Origin: Aedes albopictus
Taxonomy: Eukaryota; Arthropoda; Insecta; Diptera; Culicidae
DNA: 64,000 nt
Direction: 5' to 3'
Assembly (NCBI RefSeq): GCF_035046485.1
Contig: NC_085138.1
Location: 94,529,766 to 94,593,765, forward strand
The translations under genes were made by a program, and so were the position numbers. Positions within the stretch are counted from its first letter, which is position 1. Each line of letters begins with the position of its first letter. The notes under the pieces were generated by a model, which did no database searches, was not told where the DNA came from, and worked only from the letters and a program-made list of their open reading frames with translations. Below are positions 53,500 through 64,000 of the stretch, one piece after another.

Positions 53500-55608
53500 A
53501 AGACTTAACATTTGACAGTTAATCGATAAGTGGGACGATCGTTCTTTTCTACTCTCAAACGACCCAAGCTTGAGGGCAGAACGTTTAAGTTACATCAGGC
53601 AATCTAGCCGTGGCTACATTTACGTGTAAAGGCCGAGATAGATTAATGGATAACTGGAAAGAACTCATCAAACACTCACCATGTCATGAAAAGTTCAACC
53701 ATTGTGTCAATTTGTTCCACTAATTCACAAGAGTTCACACCGTGCGTTGTGGCTAAACGACAAAGGAATGTCATTAGGATGGACTAATTGGATCATGTGA
53801 GCTACGGATTTTGAAAATCATCATGATCATTATCATTTTCGGTACAAAAAGGCCTTTGTGTCAGTTCCTTCGAAAAAAAAAAGAGCGAATGCAAATCAGC
53901 ATCAGCGCGACTTTCTTGCCCGAAATGACACGGCACTCCTGTATGCGATGCTGAACCCTGCAATCAGTGAGTGCAACCAAGCGTCACTCACCGACGAGAC
54001 TACTGTCACGGAACAGCAGGCTTTCTGAGTTTGGACAACTGCACACTTTCTTGATGGTGAACATTTGCTGATGATTTCATAAGACACATTTGCGTTTAAA
54101 AAGTACGTCTTGTTTCTTTAGAGAATCCAGCGATTTTTTTCAAGAGGTAGAAGGCGTCACGATTGAGCTCGATTTCTGGAAGTGACCAAACAATCTGACG
54201 CCTGACTAGTGCCGTTCGACAGTTCATCGATAAGTTCGATCATCAACCTTATCGATCAACAATCAAACGAAAAAGTTAGAGATCGCTCTGTTGGTGAAGA
54301 TCAATCGATCAGATGTCAATTTTGTGTCGTTTGACAGTTGATCGATAAGGTTGATCTCGAATCTTATCGATCAACTGTCAACCGACTTGAGCCAGGTGTG
54401 TGATCTTTTGGCCACATAACCCATCGCTCAAAGGAATTGTCACAATATTTCCGTCACACGAGGGCAGCAGTGTTGCTGGTTTTCCAGAATTTCATTCTAC
54501 TTCAAATAACTGCGAAAATTTAAGCAGCTACCACGATTGAGCTCTGGATGGAATCAAACAATTTGACGCCTGACTAGTGCCGATTGGCAGTTGATCGATA
54601 AGTTCGATTATCAACCTTATCGATCAACAGTTTAACGATCCAAGCAAGAGATCGTATGATCCCTGCCAGAAAATTAGCATAGATTGTCGATTTGGCATTC
54701 GAGCTGTCAAAATCAAAAAATGGCCAATGACGACCGCAAAACTTGGGCTCATCGTTTGGTGAAATCAGTTAACAGCATTTCAAAACTTGGTCATTCGACA
54801 GTCATCGCATCGAAACAGCGAAAATGGGCGTCACAATCAAGTTCAGTTGGTGAAGATCAATCGATCTGACGGCAATTTTGTGTCTTTTGACGATCGATAA
54901 GATCGATCTTGAATCATATCGATCAACTGTCGAACGACTCAAGCAAGGCATGTGATCTTCTGATCTCATAGGCCCTTTCCTCCATCGCTCGCAGGAACTG
55001 TCAAAGACTGTCACAATATTTCTGTCACACGAGAGCAGCAGTGTTGCTAGTTTTCCAGATTATTGATCCACACTTAAAATAATTGCGAAAATTTCACGAA
55101 CGGTGCTGTTTCTGATTTTATTTTTTGTATGAGTTACTAATAATACTATTATAGACTAATACTACCATTTCCTAGTTAGCTTTCTATTTACACACGAATA
55201 TTTACGACAAATCTCACGTTCAATAAGAGGGCTCCGAATGTTTTATATCAAACCACAAAATCACAACCGAAAAAAAACAGTTTTCCATCATTAAATAGCC
55301 CCGACCACTGATCGACTCCCTCATAATTCAACTGAACCTCAATCATCGTCCATCTCGGCATCTCATTCGCCATTTAAATTGGCAAAACCCTACGAAAAAA
55401 AAAATACGGATCCCACGAAACTTCTCAAACTCAAATCCCAGACGAGCGAACCCGAAACCCGGAGGCGCCTCCGTCCAGACCTCGCAGTCAGTACGCGATC
55501 GGATGCGATCAAAAGGACCGCAACCGGACGATCCACAACGTCGTGCCCGTGTGTGTCCTTCGGACGTTCACAGGAAAACTTTTGTGATCCGCCAAGGAAG
55601 AAACCCGA

Positions 55609-55635
55609 TCATCATCATCATCATCATCATCATCG
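55609..55635. repeat. ATC/CAT trinucleotide microsatellite
   Basis: Nine near-perfect ATC repeats. A 95-codon frame (55379-55666) reads them as a His run; it has no other recognisable motif and is not called. Confidence 0.85.
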
Positions 55636-58051
55636 GGTAGCGGTCATAAATTTTGCTATTGATTGAGTTGAGCAGCCGATTTTCTACCTGTTTGGGTCGA
55701 AGTGGAACCCCTCGGACAAACGATCGGATCCGTTTGTTTGATCAGAAAATATTTGGAAAGGTTGAGAGCGCCGCACTCTCGAATGGTGCATGCGAATCTT
55801 TCCAACTTTGTCTTGTCGAGTGAAGAAGATTCTGTCTCAGTGGAACGACCAATGAAGGTTTCTTGTTCAGAGGGTGTTGGCAAACATTGAGAAGAGTAAC
55901 ACGCGCTTTACACGTGAGTCGGCCAACTATGGTGGATAACGTGCCTCTAAGATCAGCCTACTGATATATTTTGACAGTAAAACGATCAAATTTGATCGTT
56001 TAGTGTGGAACCCATTCACTCTCTATCGGGTGTATGTCGCGATGAAGTTTTATTCTGAAATATTTCATGCAATCTCTATGAACCACCAAACGATAAAATT
56101 TGACAGATGGACGATAAAATATGATCATTTTAAATCAGCGGCCGTTTGCAAACATTGAGATTAGTAACAAGCACTTCTCACGTGATTCTGGTAATTATGA
56201 GGGATGACGTACCTCTGGAGTCAGCCTTCTGATGTATGTTGACAGTTAAACGATCAAATTTGATCGTTGAATGTGAAACCCATTCACTTTTCTTCGGGTG
56301 TATCTCGCGATGAACATTTATTCAAAAATAGCTTCGCACGAAATGTTAAAAAAACTAATAAACGATAAAATTTGACAGATAAACGATAAGATGAGATCGT
56401 TAATCATCAATGACTACTATTCATCTATTCTACGATTCGATAGACCAGACAATCTGTACAAACCATTTCGAATGATTCAATTTGACAATTAAACGATATA
56501 ATTTGATCGTTTGCCTTGAAAGCCAATCAATTTCCTTTAAAATCCAGATCACCAGTTGATCTCCCATAGATCATCTCTCCACAAGCGCTTCCAACAAAAG
56601 TAAGAAATCCCCTCGTTACCCGGTAGTTTTCCTCCAAAACGAGCAAATTATGGGCTCATGAAATTCCCAATCCGCTTGCCCCCCACCTAGGAGGTTAATT
56701 ATTCAATTGAACGCCAATTGTGCGCCAGTAACAAAAAACTGAAGAAGAAAACGAGATTTTGAACAGCAGCGTTGTTTACGCGCGCGCGCTCGCTCGCACA
56801 TGCCCAAGCCCGCTTTTGCTAGGATTGGATGATTGGTAAACGATTTGATGGGCTTGTTACTCGTCTTCCCTCCCCATTGCAAAGCCCCGCATTCAATATT
56901 TTTAAACTTCAATTAAATGCCTTTTTTATGGGGACTAAAGCTGTCTGCTTTAGTGGATCTGACCACAGGCCTGTATCGTTTGACAGTTTATCGATCAGAT
57001 TGATCGTCAAAGAACACAAGCCAAACGTCACATTGGATGATCCCTACCAGAAAGTGAGCAAACTTGTAGCGGCCATTAGCGCTCCAGCTGAAAGGCTGGA
57101 TAAAGCCTCTAGGACAGGGCGTGCCTCTTCAAATTCTCGTAACGCGTGAGTTACTACAAGAACGCATGTTCCAACGCCTCACATTTCCCACGTTTTCGTA
57201 CTCCCACGTCCGCCGTCGAATAGAGCTCGAGGGCAAACGACGTCGTCGGAGACGACGAGCGGGACGCCCCTGAAAGTCTCACATGGCATGCCCAGCCCAG
57301 GGTTGTTCGGTGCCAGATCGATCAAAGTGGGAAGAAGTTCTTCATCTTGATCGCGCGCAACCCGTAGACCCGGGGAAAGACCCGCTAATTAGTCAATTTT
57401 TTCACCGTTAGGGTGCCGCGAGGCGAACGTCCATAATAAAAACGATACACTTCATCATCATGGTGAATTGTGGGTTGCTGGCGACGACGACGACGAGTTC
57501 TTGGGAGCCATCATCTCTCTCGTGGTGATAGAAACAGATTATACAGTCAGCAAGTTTGTTCGATCGTTGGCTGTCTTGCTTCCTGCGCTGCGCTGGCTGG
57601 CTGGCTGGCAGTGTGCGCCCAGCTAAACGAAACGAAAATTGTTTAGCAGGAAACGCTGAACCGGGATCCAGAGGGGCCGTAGGGTTACCATCGAGCGGTT
57701 ATGACTTCTACACAGTCAAGCTCGGTTTGTGGTAGGGATCAGACGATCTGACGTCCAGGTTGATGATCGATCTTGTCGCTTAACTGTCATGTAACGTCAG
57801 TTCGTTTCATCTCTCTCAGCAACTGATCAGGTGCATATTTTTGACAGTTGATCGATAAGATCGATCATCAATCTTTTATCGATCGATGAGATCGATCATC
57901 AATCTTATCGATCGACTGTCAAACGACAGGCATGACATCCGACCGTTCGATCCTTACCAGAAACTGAGCCTGATTTTGAAGCCGTTTAAATTAACCTGTA
58001 AAAATTCCGACCGGTTTCTGATAAGGACCGGACGATCTGACCTCAGGGTTG

Positions 58052-58280
58052 TATCCAGCAATTTATGAGCGGTAACGGCCGCCACAATCATGCTCACTTT
58101 CTGGTAGGGATAAGTCGATCTGACGTTTTGCATGTGTCGTTTGGCAGCAGGTCGATTAGATCGATCATAAAACTTATCGATCAGCTGTCAAATGACACAA
58201 ACCAAACGTCAGATCGACTTATCCCTACCAGAAAGTGAGCATGATTGTGGCGGCCATTACCGCTTGTGAAATGCTGAATT
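58052..58280. mobile_element. Full-length 229-bp palindromic element, copy 1
   Basis: Starts ATCCAGCAATTTATGAGCGG, goes through AACGGCCGCCACAATCATGC and CACTTTCTGGTAGGGATAAG to the core, and mirrors back to GCGGCCATTACCGCTTGTG and ATGCTGAAT. The core is damaged on its left arm (TTGGCAGCAGGTCGATTAG) but intact on the right. This defines the outer limits of the family. No target duplication is evident. Confidence 0.85.
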
Positions 58281-59595
58281 GTTTGTTGACAGTTAATCGA
58301 TAAAGATTGATATGTAATGCTGCTTATTAACTATCAGAACATAATCAGGCTCAGTTTGTGATACGGATCGAGCTATCTGATGTGTAGCATGTGTTACTTG
58401 ACAGTTTGATCGCTAAGATCGATCAACAATCTTATCGATCATCTGTCACGATAAACGACCTGTTGACAAACTGAAAAGCTACAGCTTTTGAGGCTGTATT
58501 CAGCTATGGTAACCCTACCCGGGAGGGACCTCTCCGTGCGCTTGTTATTGAGGCCCAAGCGAAGACGAAGCAAATAAAATAAACAAATGCTGAAAGTATA
58601 CACAAACTCCGATCGTCGTCGTCTTCGTCCGCACGAAGATGATCGCCCGTTTCTTGTGCGCGGTTCTTCTCCGGCGAAAGACGTTGTACGATCGTAAAAA
58701 TTCCACCTAACGGAATCCTATTTCCACCGCCGACTACCTACTAACAGCGAGACTCTGTTTATAGGGTAGGCGTATAGTGGCGATGAATTCCGAAAAGTTC
58801 TTCCTGCTGGGCACACAGTTCTCCAGGGTCTGGACCCCAACCAGAAGTGGAGCACACAATCATGAGCGGACCGGGCTCGGAAATTATCGCTGAATTGGCT
58901 GGCTTTTGTTGTTGTAGGTATTGGGACTGGAAGCTGTGCTGTAGTCAGCAAGCGATCATCGTGATCATCGCCTCGCCAGTCATCAGATGGATAAAGTGCA
59001 CCGGAGTGCAGTTTTTGCGGCGGTGGCAACGTGGTCTGGAATTAAGAGAGTGCTGCTTTCGTTCCACATCTACACCGTATTACAGGGCCCTGCCCTGCGC
59101 CCTAGCGATTCATCACGACACGACGCAGAGAGATCGCTTCTGGGTGCTGCTGCCCCAGCAAGTGAAAATCAATACCTAAGATCTCGCGGGTTGCTGATTG
59201 CTGCGTGATCATTTCTCTGTCCGAACAGTTGGAACAAAGTTGCAATTGAGAGGTAAACAACGAACCTAACCTAGAAGCAGGAGAATGTAATTGCGTGGTG
59301 AGCGCAGTACAAGTTATTGCAACCGTGGAAAAAACTTAAATAGAACCATGTACAGGCGATGATCGGTAAGTTCATCCTGTTTACAACGGGTTTCTACTTG
59401 ATACAACGACTGAAAGACGTCAATGAACTGTCAACTGATGTCAAAATGCATTTCTCAGATTATGGTAGACATCAAACGATCTAACGTTTGTCATATGTAA
59501 TTTGACAGTAAAACGACAAAATCATATCGATCAACTGTCAAATGGTTTCAAATTCAGACTTCAGTTCGTTTGCCTCCTGATGGAGACGGTTTGGT

Positions 59596-59819
59596 CTATA
59601 GATAGTAGAGTAAACATAGATCCGTGTTGATGAATCCGTTGTATCCAAACGAACTGTCAAAATCTGTATCCAAACGAGCATGACGTCACGATTTGGATAG
59701 CATCAATGGAGCGCATGACGTCATATTCAACCGTCGCACTCTTGAAAATTACTACTTACACGCTTGAAACATTTTAGTCAGCGGTGTCCGCGGATCTATG
59801 TTTACTCTACTATCTATAG
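59596..59819. mobile_element. 224-bp MITE with TSD TTTGGT
   Basis: TIRs CTATAGATAGTAGAGTAAAC (continuing ATAGATCCG) and the mirrored GTTTACTCTACTATCTATAG. TTTGGT duplicated at 59590-59595 and 59820-59825. Noncoding. It inserted into the palindrome cluster. Confidence 0.85.
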
Positions 59820-62436
59820 TTTGGTCTGTTGTTTGATCGATCGTATTCATCTGTCAATTGACAGTCAAATGACATAATCTGAACTTCATATGATCGTTAC
59901 ACACTTAACAATCAAATTTTATCGATTGACTGTCAATAACACAATCCATAGGTTAGATTGTTTGATCTCTACCAGAAATAGTTTGTTTGTCGTGTGATAC
60001 TATCTTGAGATCATGCAGATACATTTTGCCCAGTTGCCTGAACAATCAGATCGATTAACGAATAAGTTATCGATTGTCAAATGACACAAACCAGACGTTA
60101 GATCTTTTGAACTCTATCCGAAACCATTTAACTTGTTGTGGCATTTCGATTAAACTTTATCGATCTTTAGTCAAATGGCATTGACAAAATCGATCGTCTT
60201 GTCAATTGACAGTCAAATGACACAATCCGGATTTCAGATCATTTCATCGTTACGAGAATTGAATTGAAACATACGACAAATCGTCTGATAAGCCAAGAAT
60301 TGTTCGTGTTGTCGCGCGATCGACAAAATCTGAACGATCGAGTGTCAAAAGTCACAGTCGTGGCATCAGCTCATTTCGTCTCCCCTGCAGATCTAGTTTT
60401 TCCAGTTATCTGATCGATCAGATCGATCAAATCATGATCAGTCGATTGTCAACTAACACAAGCCAGACATAAGATCGTTTGAACTGTGTGAGAAATCGTT
60501 TGAATTGTCGTGTGATCGATCAATTCGATCAAACCTTATCGATTTTCTGTCAAACGTGGCATAGACAAGATCGATCGCTGGTCAACTGACGATCGTCAAA
60601 CAATAATCCAGTTGTCAGATCATACCAAAAATCGATCAAGATTGTGTCGATCATCTCTTGCAGTTATCGGTCGATCACTGTAGTCGATGTATTTTGTAGA
60701 CTCCCGGAGCATTTTTCTGAGGATTATGCTTCATAATCTGGACTGTGTTCGTTCCACTTCGAGGTGTTTCGCGAAGCAGAACAGCGGCCACTAGTGGCGG
60801 CGATCATCGCAGAGAACGAGAAAAAGAAGTAATTTTTCTTCTTCAGTCAGCGGTGGTCATTGGAGCTGTACAAGACGTCGCGTCGCGCCGTTGCCTGGGT
60901 TGGAGGCGTTAAATGTTGCGGTAATTGAAACGCGCCACGATCACACCGAACGAAGACGCGGTGACCGCAAGAGTGGAACTAATCTACATCAGGCACAACC
61001 TTCGTGGAGTCATTTTTTCTTCCAGTGTTGTGGTTGTGGCCGTGTGATCCTTTTGACGATCGCATCGCGATTCAGAATGGCGTCGGCAGTCGCTATGGGA
61101 TCACTATCCGGATGATCACTCGATCGTGGATGAGCTGCGGTCACAGTTGGCAGGTCTAGAAAGGGACCGAAATTCTCATGAACAAATCTGCGGTGAGCAG
61201 TGGAAAAGCGGAAAGTTTGACAGCTAGTGACAGGACAGTTTACGTGACGCAAAGTTTCTGGAAAGAAAAAAGCGATACGACGTCTGCTTTGTGTCATTTG
61301 ACAGTCAATCGATAAGATCGATTTTCAACTCTTTCTGTTCACTGTCAAATGACACTAATCAAGTGTGAGATCGTTGGATCCTTATCAGAAACTAAGATTG
61401 ATTAGGACTGCTCGTGTAGTTTGACAGTTGATCGATAAGTTCAGTGGTCAGTCTTAGCATGCAACTGTCAAACGGTACAAATTAGACGCCAGACGGTTTG
61501 ATTCCCGTCGAGATAGAAAAAACTTCATTATGACGTTTTGTAAAGCTTGACAGTTACAACTATTGAAATTATCGTTACAGACCATTGTCTGGCAAGAAAC
61601 GTCAAGACGAGTAAACAGTTGCCCAAATAGTTAGACTTTGAGGTAGAAACGATTAGGGTAATCTACATAATAATGACCCAAATCGGTAATAAAATGCTTC
61701 AACAAAGTTTTGAGCTTAACAGTACTTCAAATACTCCACAAACCCGTAAATCTCCACTAAAACATCCCCAATGGCATCAATTCCCGCCGTCAAATACCGT
61801 ACCGTTGCTGTTATCGTGCGCAATTTTATGGTAATAATTGCCAATAAATACATCCTCGGCATGGTGGTGGTCGGTTGCCTGGACTGGCCTGGCCCCGGCA
61901 TAAATTGACCATACAGTTCTTTCCATTTTCTCCCTCCTAGTCTCTAGTCCTACATCGTCGAAAAGACGGCTAGACGCGCGGACCACGCGATTCGAACCGA
62001 GAACTAAGTCGCTTTCGTCGATCCAACCGCCTGGGGGTCCAAATTTTATACGGTCAGCATTTCGCAAAAGTATGTGGGTCCAATCCGTAAAGAAAAGTAC
62101 ACTCCAAAATAGAATTCTATTTAGGTATTCTTATTCAAGTCACAATTTCGAGTAAAAATTGATCGTTTTAAAATCTTCCTGAACGATATGTTTGATAACA
62201 GTTTCCTCATGTGTCATATGAAATTAAAGTGACATATGAAATTGTGCTGACGCAGACTTCAATCAAGCTTGATTTCAAATAGGAAACAAACAATCTGACG
62301 TTTACCTTCGCATCGTGTGACAGTTGGTCGAAAAGATCGATTTTCTGTCAAACGACACTGAACAAAGATATCAAATCGATGGATCCCTACCAAAAACCGA
62401 AAGCTAGACGCTCGAAAAAACTTTGCGTGACGATAA

Positions 62437-62666
62437 TCCAGCAATTTACGAACGCTAATATCCGCCAGAATTCAGCTCGCTTTCTAGTAGGGATCAACCG
62501 ATCTGACATTTGACCTGTGTAGTTTGACAGTTAATCGATAAAATTTGTTATCAATTTTATCGATCAGCTGTCAAACAACACAAGCCAAACGTCAGATCGG
62601 TTGATCCCTATCAGAGTGTGAGTAAAATTCTGACAACCGTTCGATTAGCGTTCGGAAATTGCTGAA
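62437..62666. mobile_element. Full-length palindromic element, copy 2
   Basis: ATCCAGCAATTTACGAACGC to the mirrored GCGTTCGGAAATTGCTGAAT. The core reads TTTGACAGTTAATCGATAAA and TTTATCGATCAGCTGTCAAA. Framed by GTAGGGATCAACCGATCTGA and TCAGATCGGTTGATCCCTA. About 230 bp. Confidence 0.85.
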
Positions 62667-63330
62667 TAAGGAATTTAAATGATATTTATTCTCAGTGTAC
62701 CCCTGTCCCAAGTCGACCGGCCATTTCCGCGAATTCTGCACTTTTCTCCGCGCAAAGATTCGTCTGTCTGTGTTTGGTGGATGCAAACCTGTACTGCATC
62801 ATCAGATCGAGGCTCCCTAATTTGACCCTCGGGCGATCGTCGAGAAAAAACGGATCAACCAACGGTTCTTCTCGTTCGTGATCGTCGAAATCGCCGTCGC
62901 CGCCGAAGTTGGCCAATTCGAAATGAAGCAATTGACCTTTCGCTCGGTGGTCGGCGGTCGTGCGCTCTCCTCCCCCTCCTTGTTGTGTTTTATTGGTCGA
63001 TTTTGTTGTTTTTTTTTTTTGCGATAACGTGATTCGCAGACCCCTGTTCCTGTTTACCTGACGCGGGATTAGTCGGTTAGTTATGATGACCATGCGTGTC
63101 AGTCTGTGGGTGAAGGAGGTTTAGTCAGTTTAGTCCGAATGAGTCGGCGATTGTCTCTAGGGATGTCGCAACTTTCAACCATATGTGTTTTCAAAACAAA
63201 TCATCCAGATTTCTACAAGCAATGGTCAAGTAATACGTACGAGTGGTAACACCCTCCATGATCATGTACGCGTTCTGCTGGGGATCGAATAATTTGACGT
63301 TTGACAGATGATCGATAAGATCGATCAATC

Positions 63331-63553
63331 CAATCCAGCATTTTACGAGCGCTAATGGCCGCCAAAATGTGGCTCACTTTCTGGTAGGGGTCAGCCGATT
63401 TGACGTTTCGTTTGTGTCGTTTGACAGCTGATCGATAAGATCGATCATCAATCTTATCGATCAGCTGTCAAACAACACAAGCGAAACGTCAAGTCGGCTG
63501 ATCCCTACTAGAAAGTGAGCCACATTATGGCGGCCATTAGCGCTGCATTGGAT
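63331..63553. mobile_element. Full-length palindromic element, copy 3 (best preserved)
   Basis: The cleanest copy: outer words AATCCAGCATTTTACGAGCG and mirrored CGCTGCATTGGATT, then GCTAATGGCCGCCAAAATG, GGCTCACTTTCTGGTAGGGG, a core of two perfectly complementary 22-nt arms (63420-63441 and its mirror), and the return path. The two 105-nt arms differ at only a few positions, so a transcript would fold into one long hairpin. An older half copy lies immediately to its left (63298-63330). Confidence 0.88.
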
Positions 63554-64000
63554 TGATCATTCGTCGAAGAACACGTTCGTCAAATCATTGGATCCCTACC
63601 GGAAATTGAGCGTATTTGTGGAGAGCATTTGTGTATGTCAGCCTACTGTAAATCATCACGATCATGCTTGGTTTCTAATTGGGATCAATCGATCGCCCTT
63701 CAAGATCATGTCGTTTGACAGTTGTTGACTATCAATCTTATCGTTCAACTGTCAAACGGCGCAAACCAGATGACAGATTGTATGATCCATACCAGAAAAG
63801 AAGTTTGATTGTGGTCCTCAAAAAATCTGGATAGGTTTGAAATTGATCGATCTGAAAATTCAATAACTTTACGACATCCCTAGTTTCTATCTTCCACGCC
63901 AAGTTAGTCGATTAGAACGGTTATCGAGAGACTCGTACTGCTCCAGTGCCACTGTCCTCCTGGTCCTCCGGTTGATGCTAATTGCCTCGTTCCTTTCCAG
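63554..64000. other. Right margin, further half-palindromes then unassigned
   Basis: A partial core at 63712-63755 (TTTGACAGTTG and CAACTGTCAAACGGC) framed by GGGATCAATCGATC and TGATCCATACCAGAAA. After about 63850 no feature is seen. Confidence 0.5.

Larger units (their letters stand above)
52320..63800. repeat. Dense cluster of TTGACAG...ATCGATAAG palindromes
   Basis: At least two dozen copies, complete or half, of a palindrome with arms TTTGACAGTTGATCGATAAG and its complement around a 7-10-base loop (ATCGATCATCA type). Clear cores lie near 53040, 53220, 54240, 54360, 54605, 54905, 57850-57920, 58150, 58420, 59520, 61320, 61445, 62335, 62545, 63310, 63445 and 63735. Many are framed by GTGTCGT/ACGACAC, by GATCTGACGT or its complement, and by GGTAGGGATCA or TGATCCCTACC, so most derive from one larger fold-back element of about 230 bp. 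Between copies the DNA is unassigned, with no supported gene. Confidence 0.88.

Noticed and set aside
55379..55666. His-repeat protein
   Set aside because: The His run is an ATC/CAT microsatellite and the rest of the frame shows no motif.
62692..63093. 133-codon minus-strand open frame near the right edge
   Set aside because: Low-complexity basic text (KKKTTKSTNKTQQ) read through a poly-T tract, without a recognisable domain.
52320..63800. CRISPR array
   Set aside because: The repeats are palindromic but irregularly spaced, variable in length and in a eukaryotic transposon-rich setting; no cas genes.

Overview
The window looks like genomic DNA of a culicine mosquito (Aedes-like). That rests on the repeat families rather than on a host gene: an R1-clade LINE, a JAM1-like RTE, a Jockey-clade LINE, a Feilai-like tRNA-derived SINE, a Ty3/gypsy relic, Helitron/Helentron-like units and many short inverted-repeat (MITE) elements. 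I could not support any intact host protein-coding gene. Species, chromosome and locus cannot be read from the sequence.

Layout. 0-7 kb: 12-bp GGAATT-type satellite, unassigned DNA, then a decayed R1-clade element (3.0-8.46 kb) broken by a 293-bp MITE, by a second block of satellite and by a 3'-end-only copy of its own relative. 8.46-16.55 kb: a nearly complete R1-clade element (5'UTR, gag-like ORF1, EN-RT ORF2, 3'UTR, 72-nt poly(A)). Its ORF2 is split by a 2,015-bp Transib-like inverted-repeat element with a 5-bp CGTCG duplication. 16.8-22 kb: a TA-flanked inverted-repeat element and Helitron/Helentron-like units ending in CTAG. 23-26.7 kb: a mutated JAM1-like RTE element followed by a TA-flanked MITE. 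28.1-32.6 kb, minus strand: a Jockey-clade element with one frameshift. 32.6-35 kb: a degenerate tandem array whose units end in histone-type 3' stem-loops. 38.3-42.8 kb: a 4.4-kb element with 630-bp terminal inverted repeats, holding a 198-bp MITE and a 1.2-kb hAT element with a perfect 8-bp duplication. 43-46.9 kb: two SINEs, a pair of 197-bp hAT-like MITEs in opposite orientation and a fold-back MITE. 47.2-50.3 kb: a Ty3/gypsy relic with a Tc1-like insertion in gag and a scrap of RTE. 52.3-63.8 kb: an unusually dense cluster of palindromes built on TTGACAGTTGATCGATAAG and its complement, with full-length copies of about 230 bp.

How the parts relate. Several target-site duplications are exact (CGTCG, ATTCCATA, ATCGGAAC, TATTGATT, TCTTTAC, TTTTCTT, TTTGGT, a 12-bp SINE duplication), so insertion order can be read: for example the relic R1 element came first, then the MITE at 4.4 kb, and the Transib-like element jumped into the younger R1 copy. 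The two signals I would follow first are the histone-type 3'-end array and the palindrome cluster, because transposon annotation alone does not explain either one.
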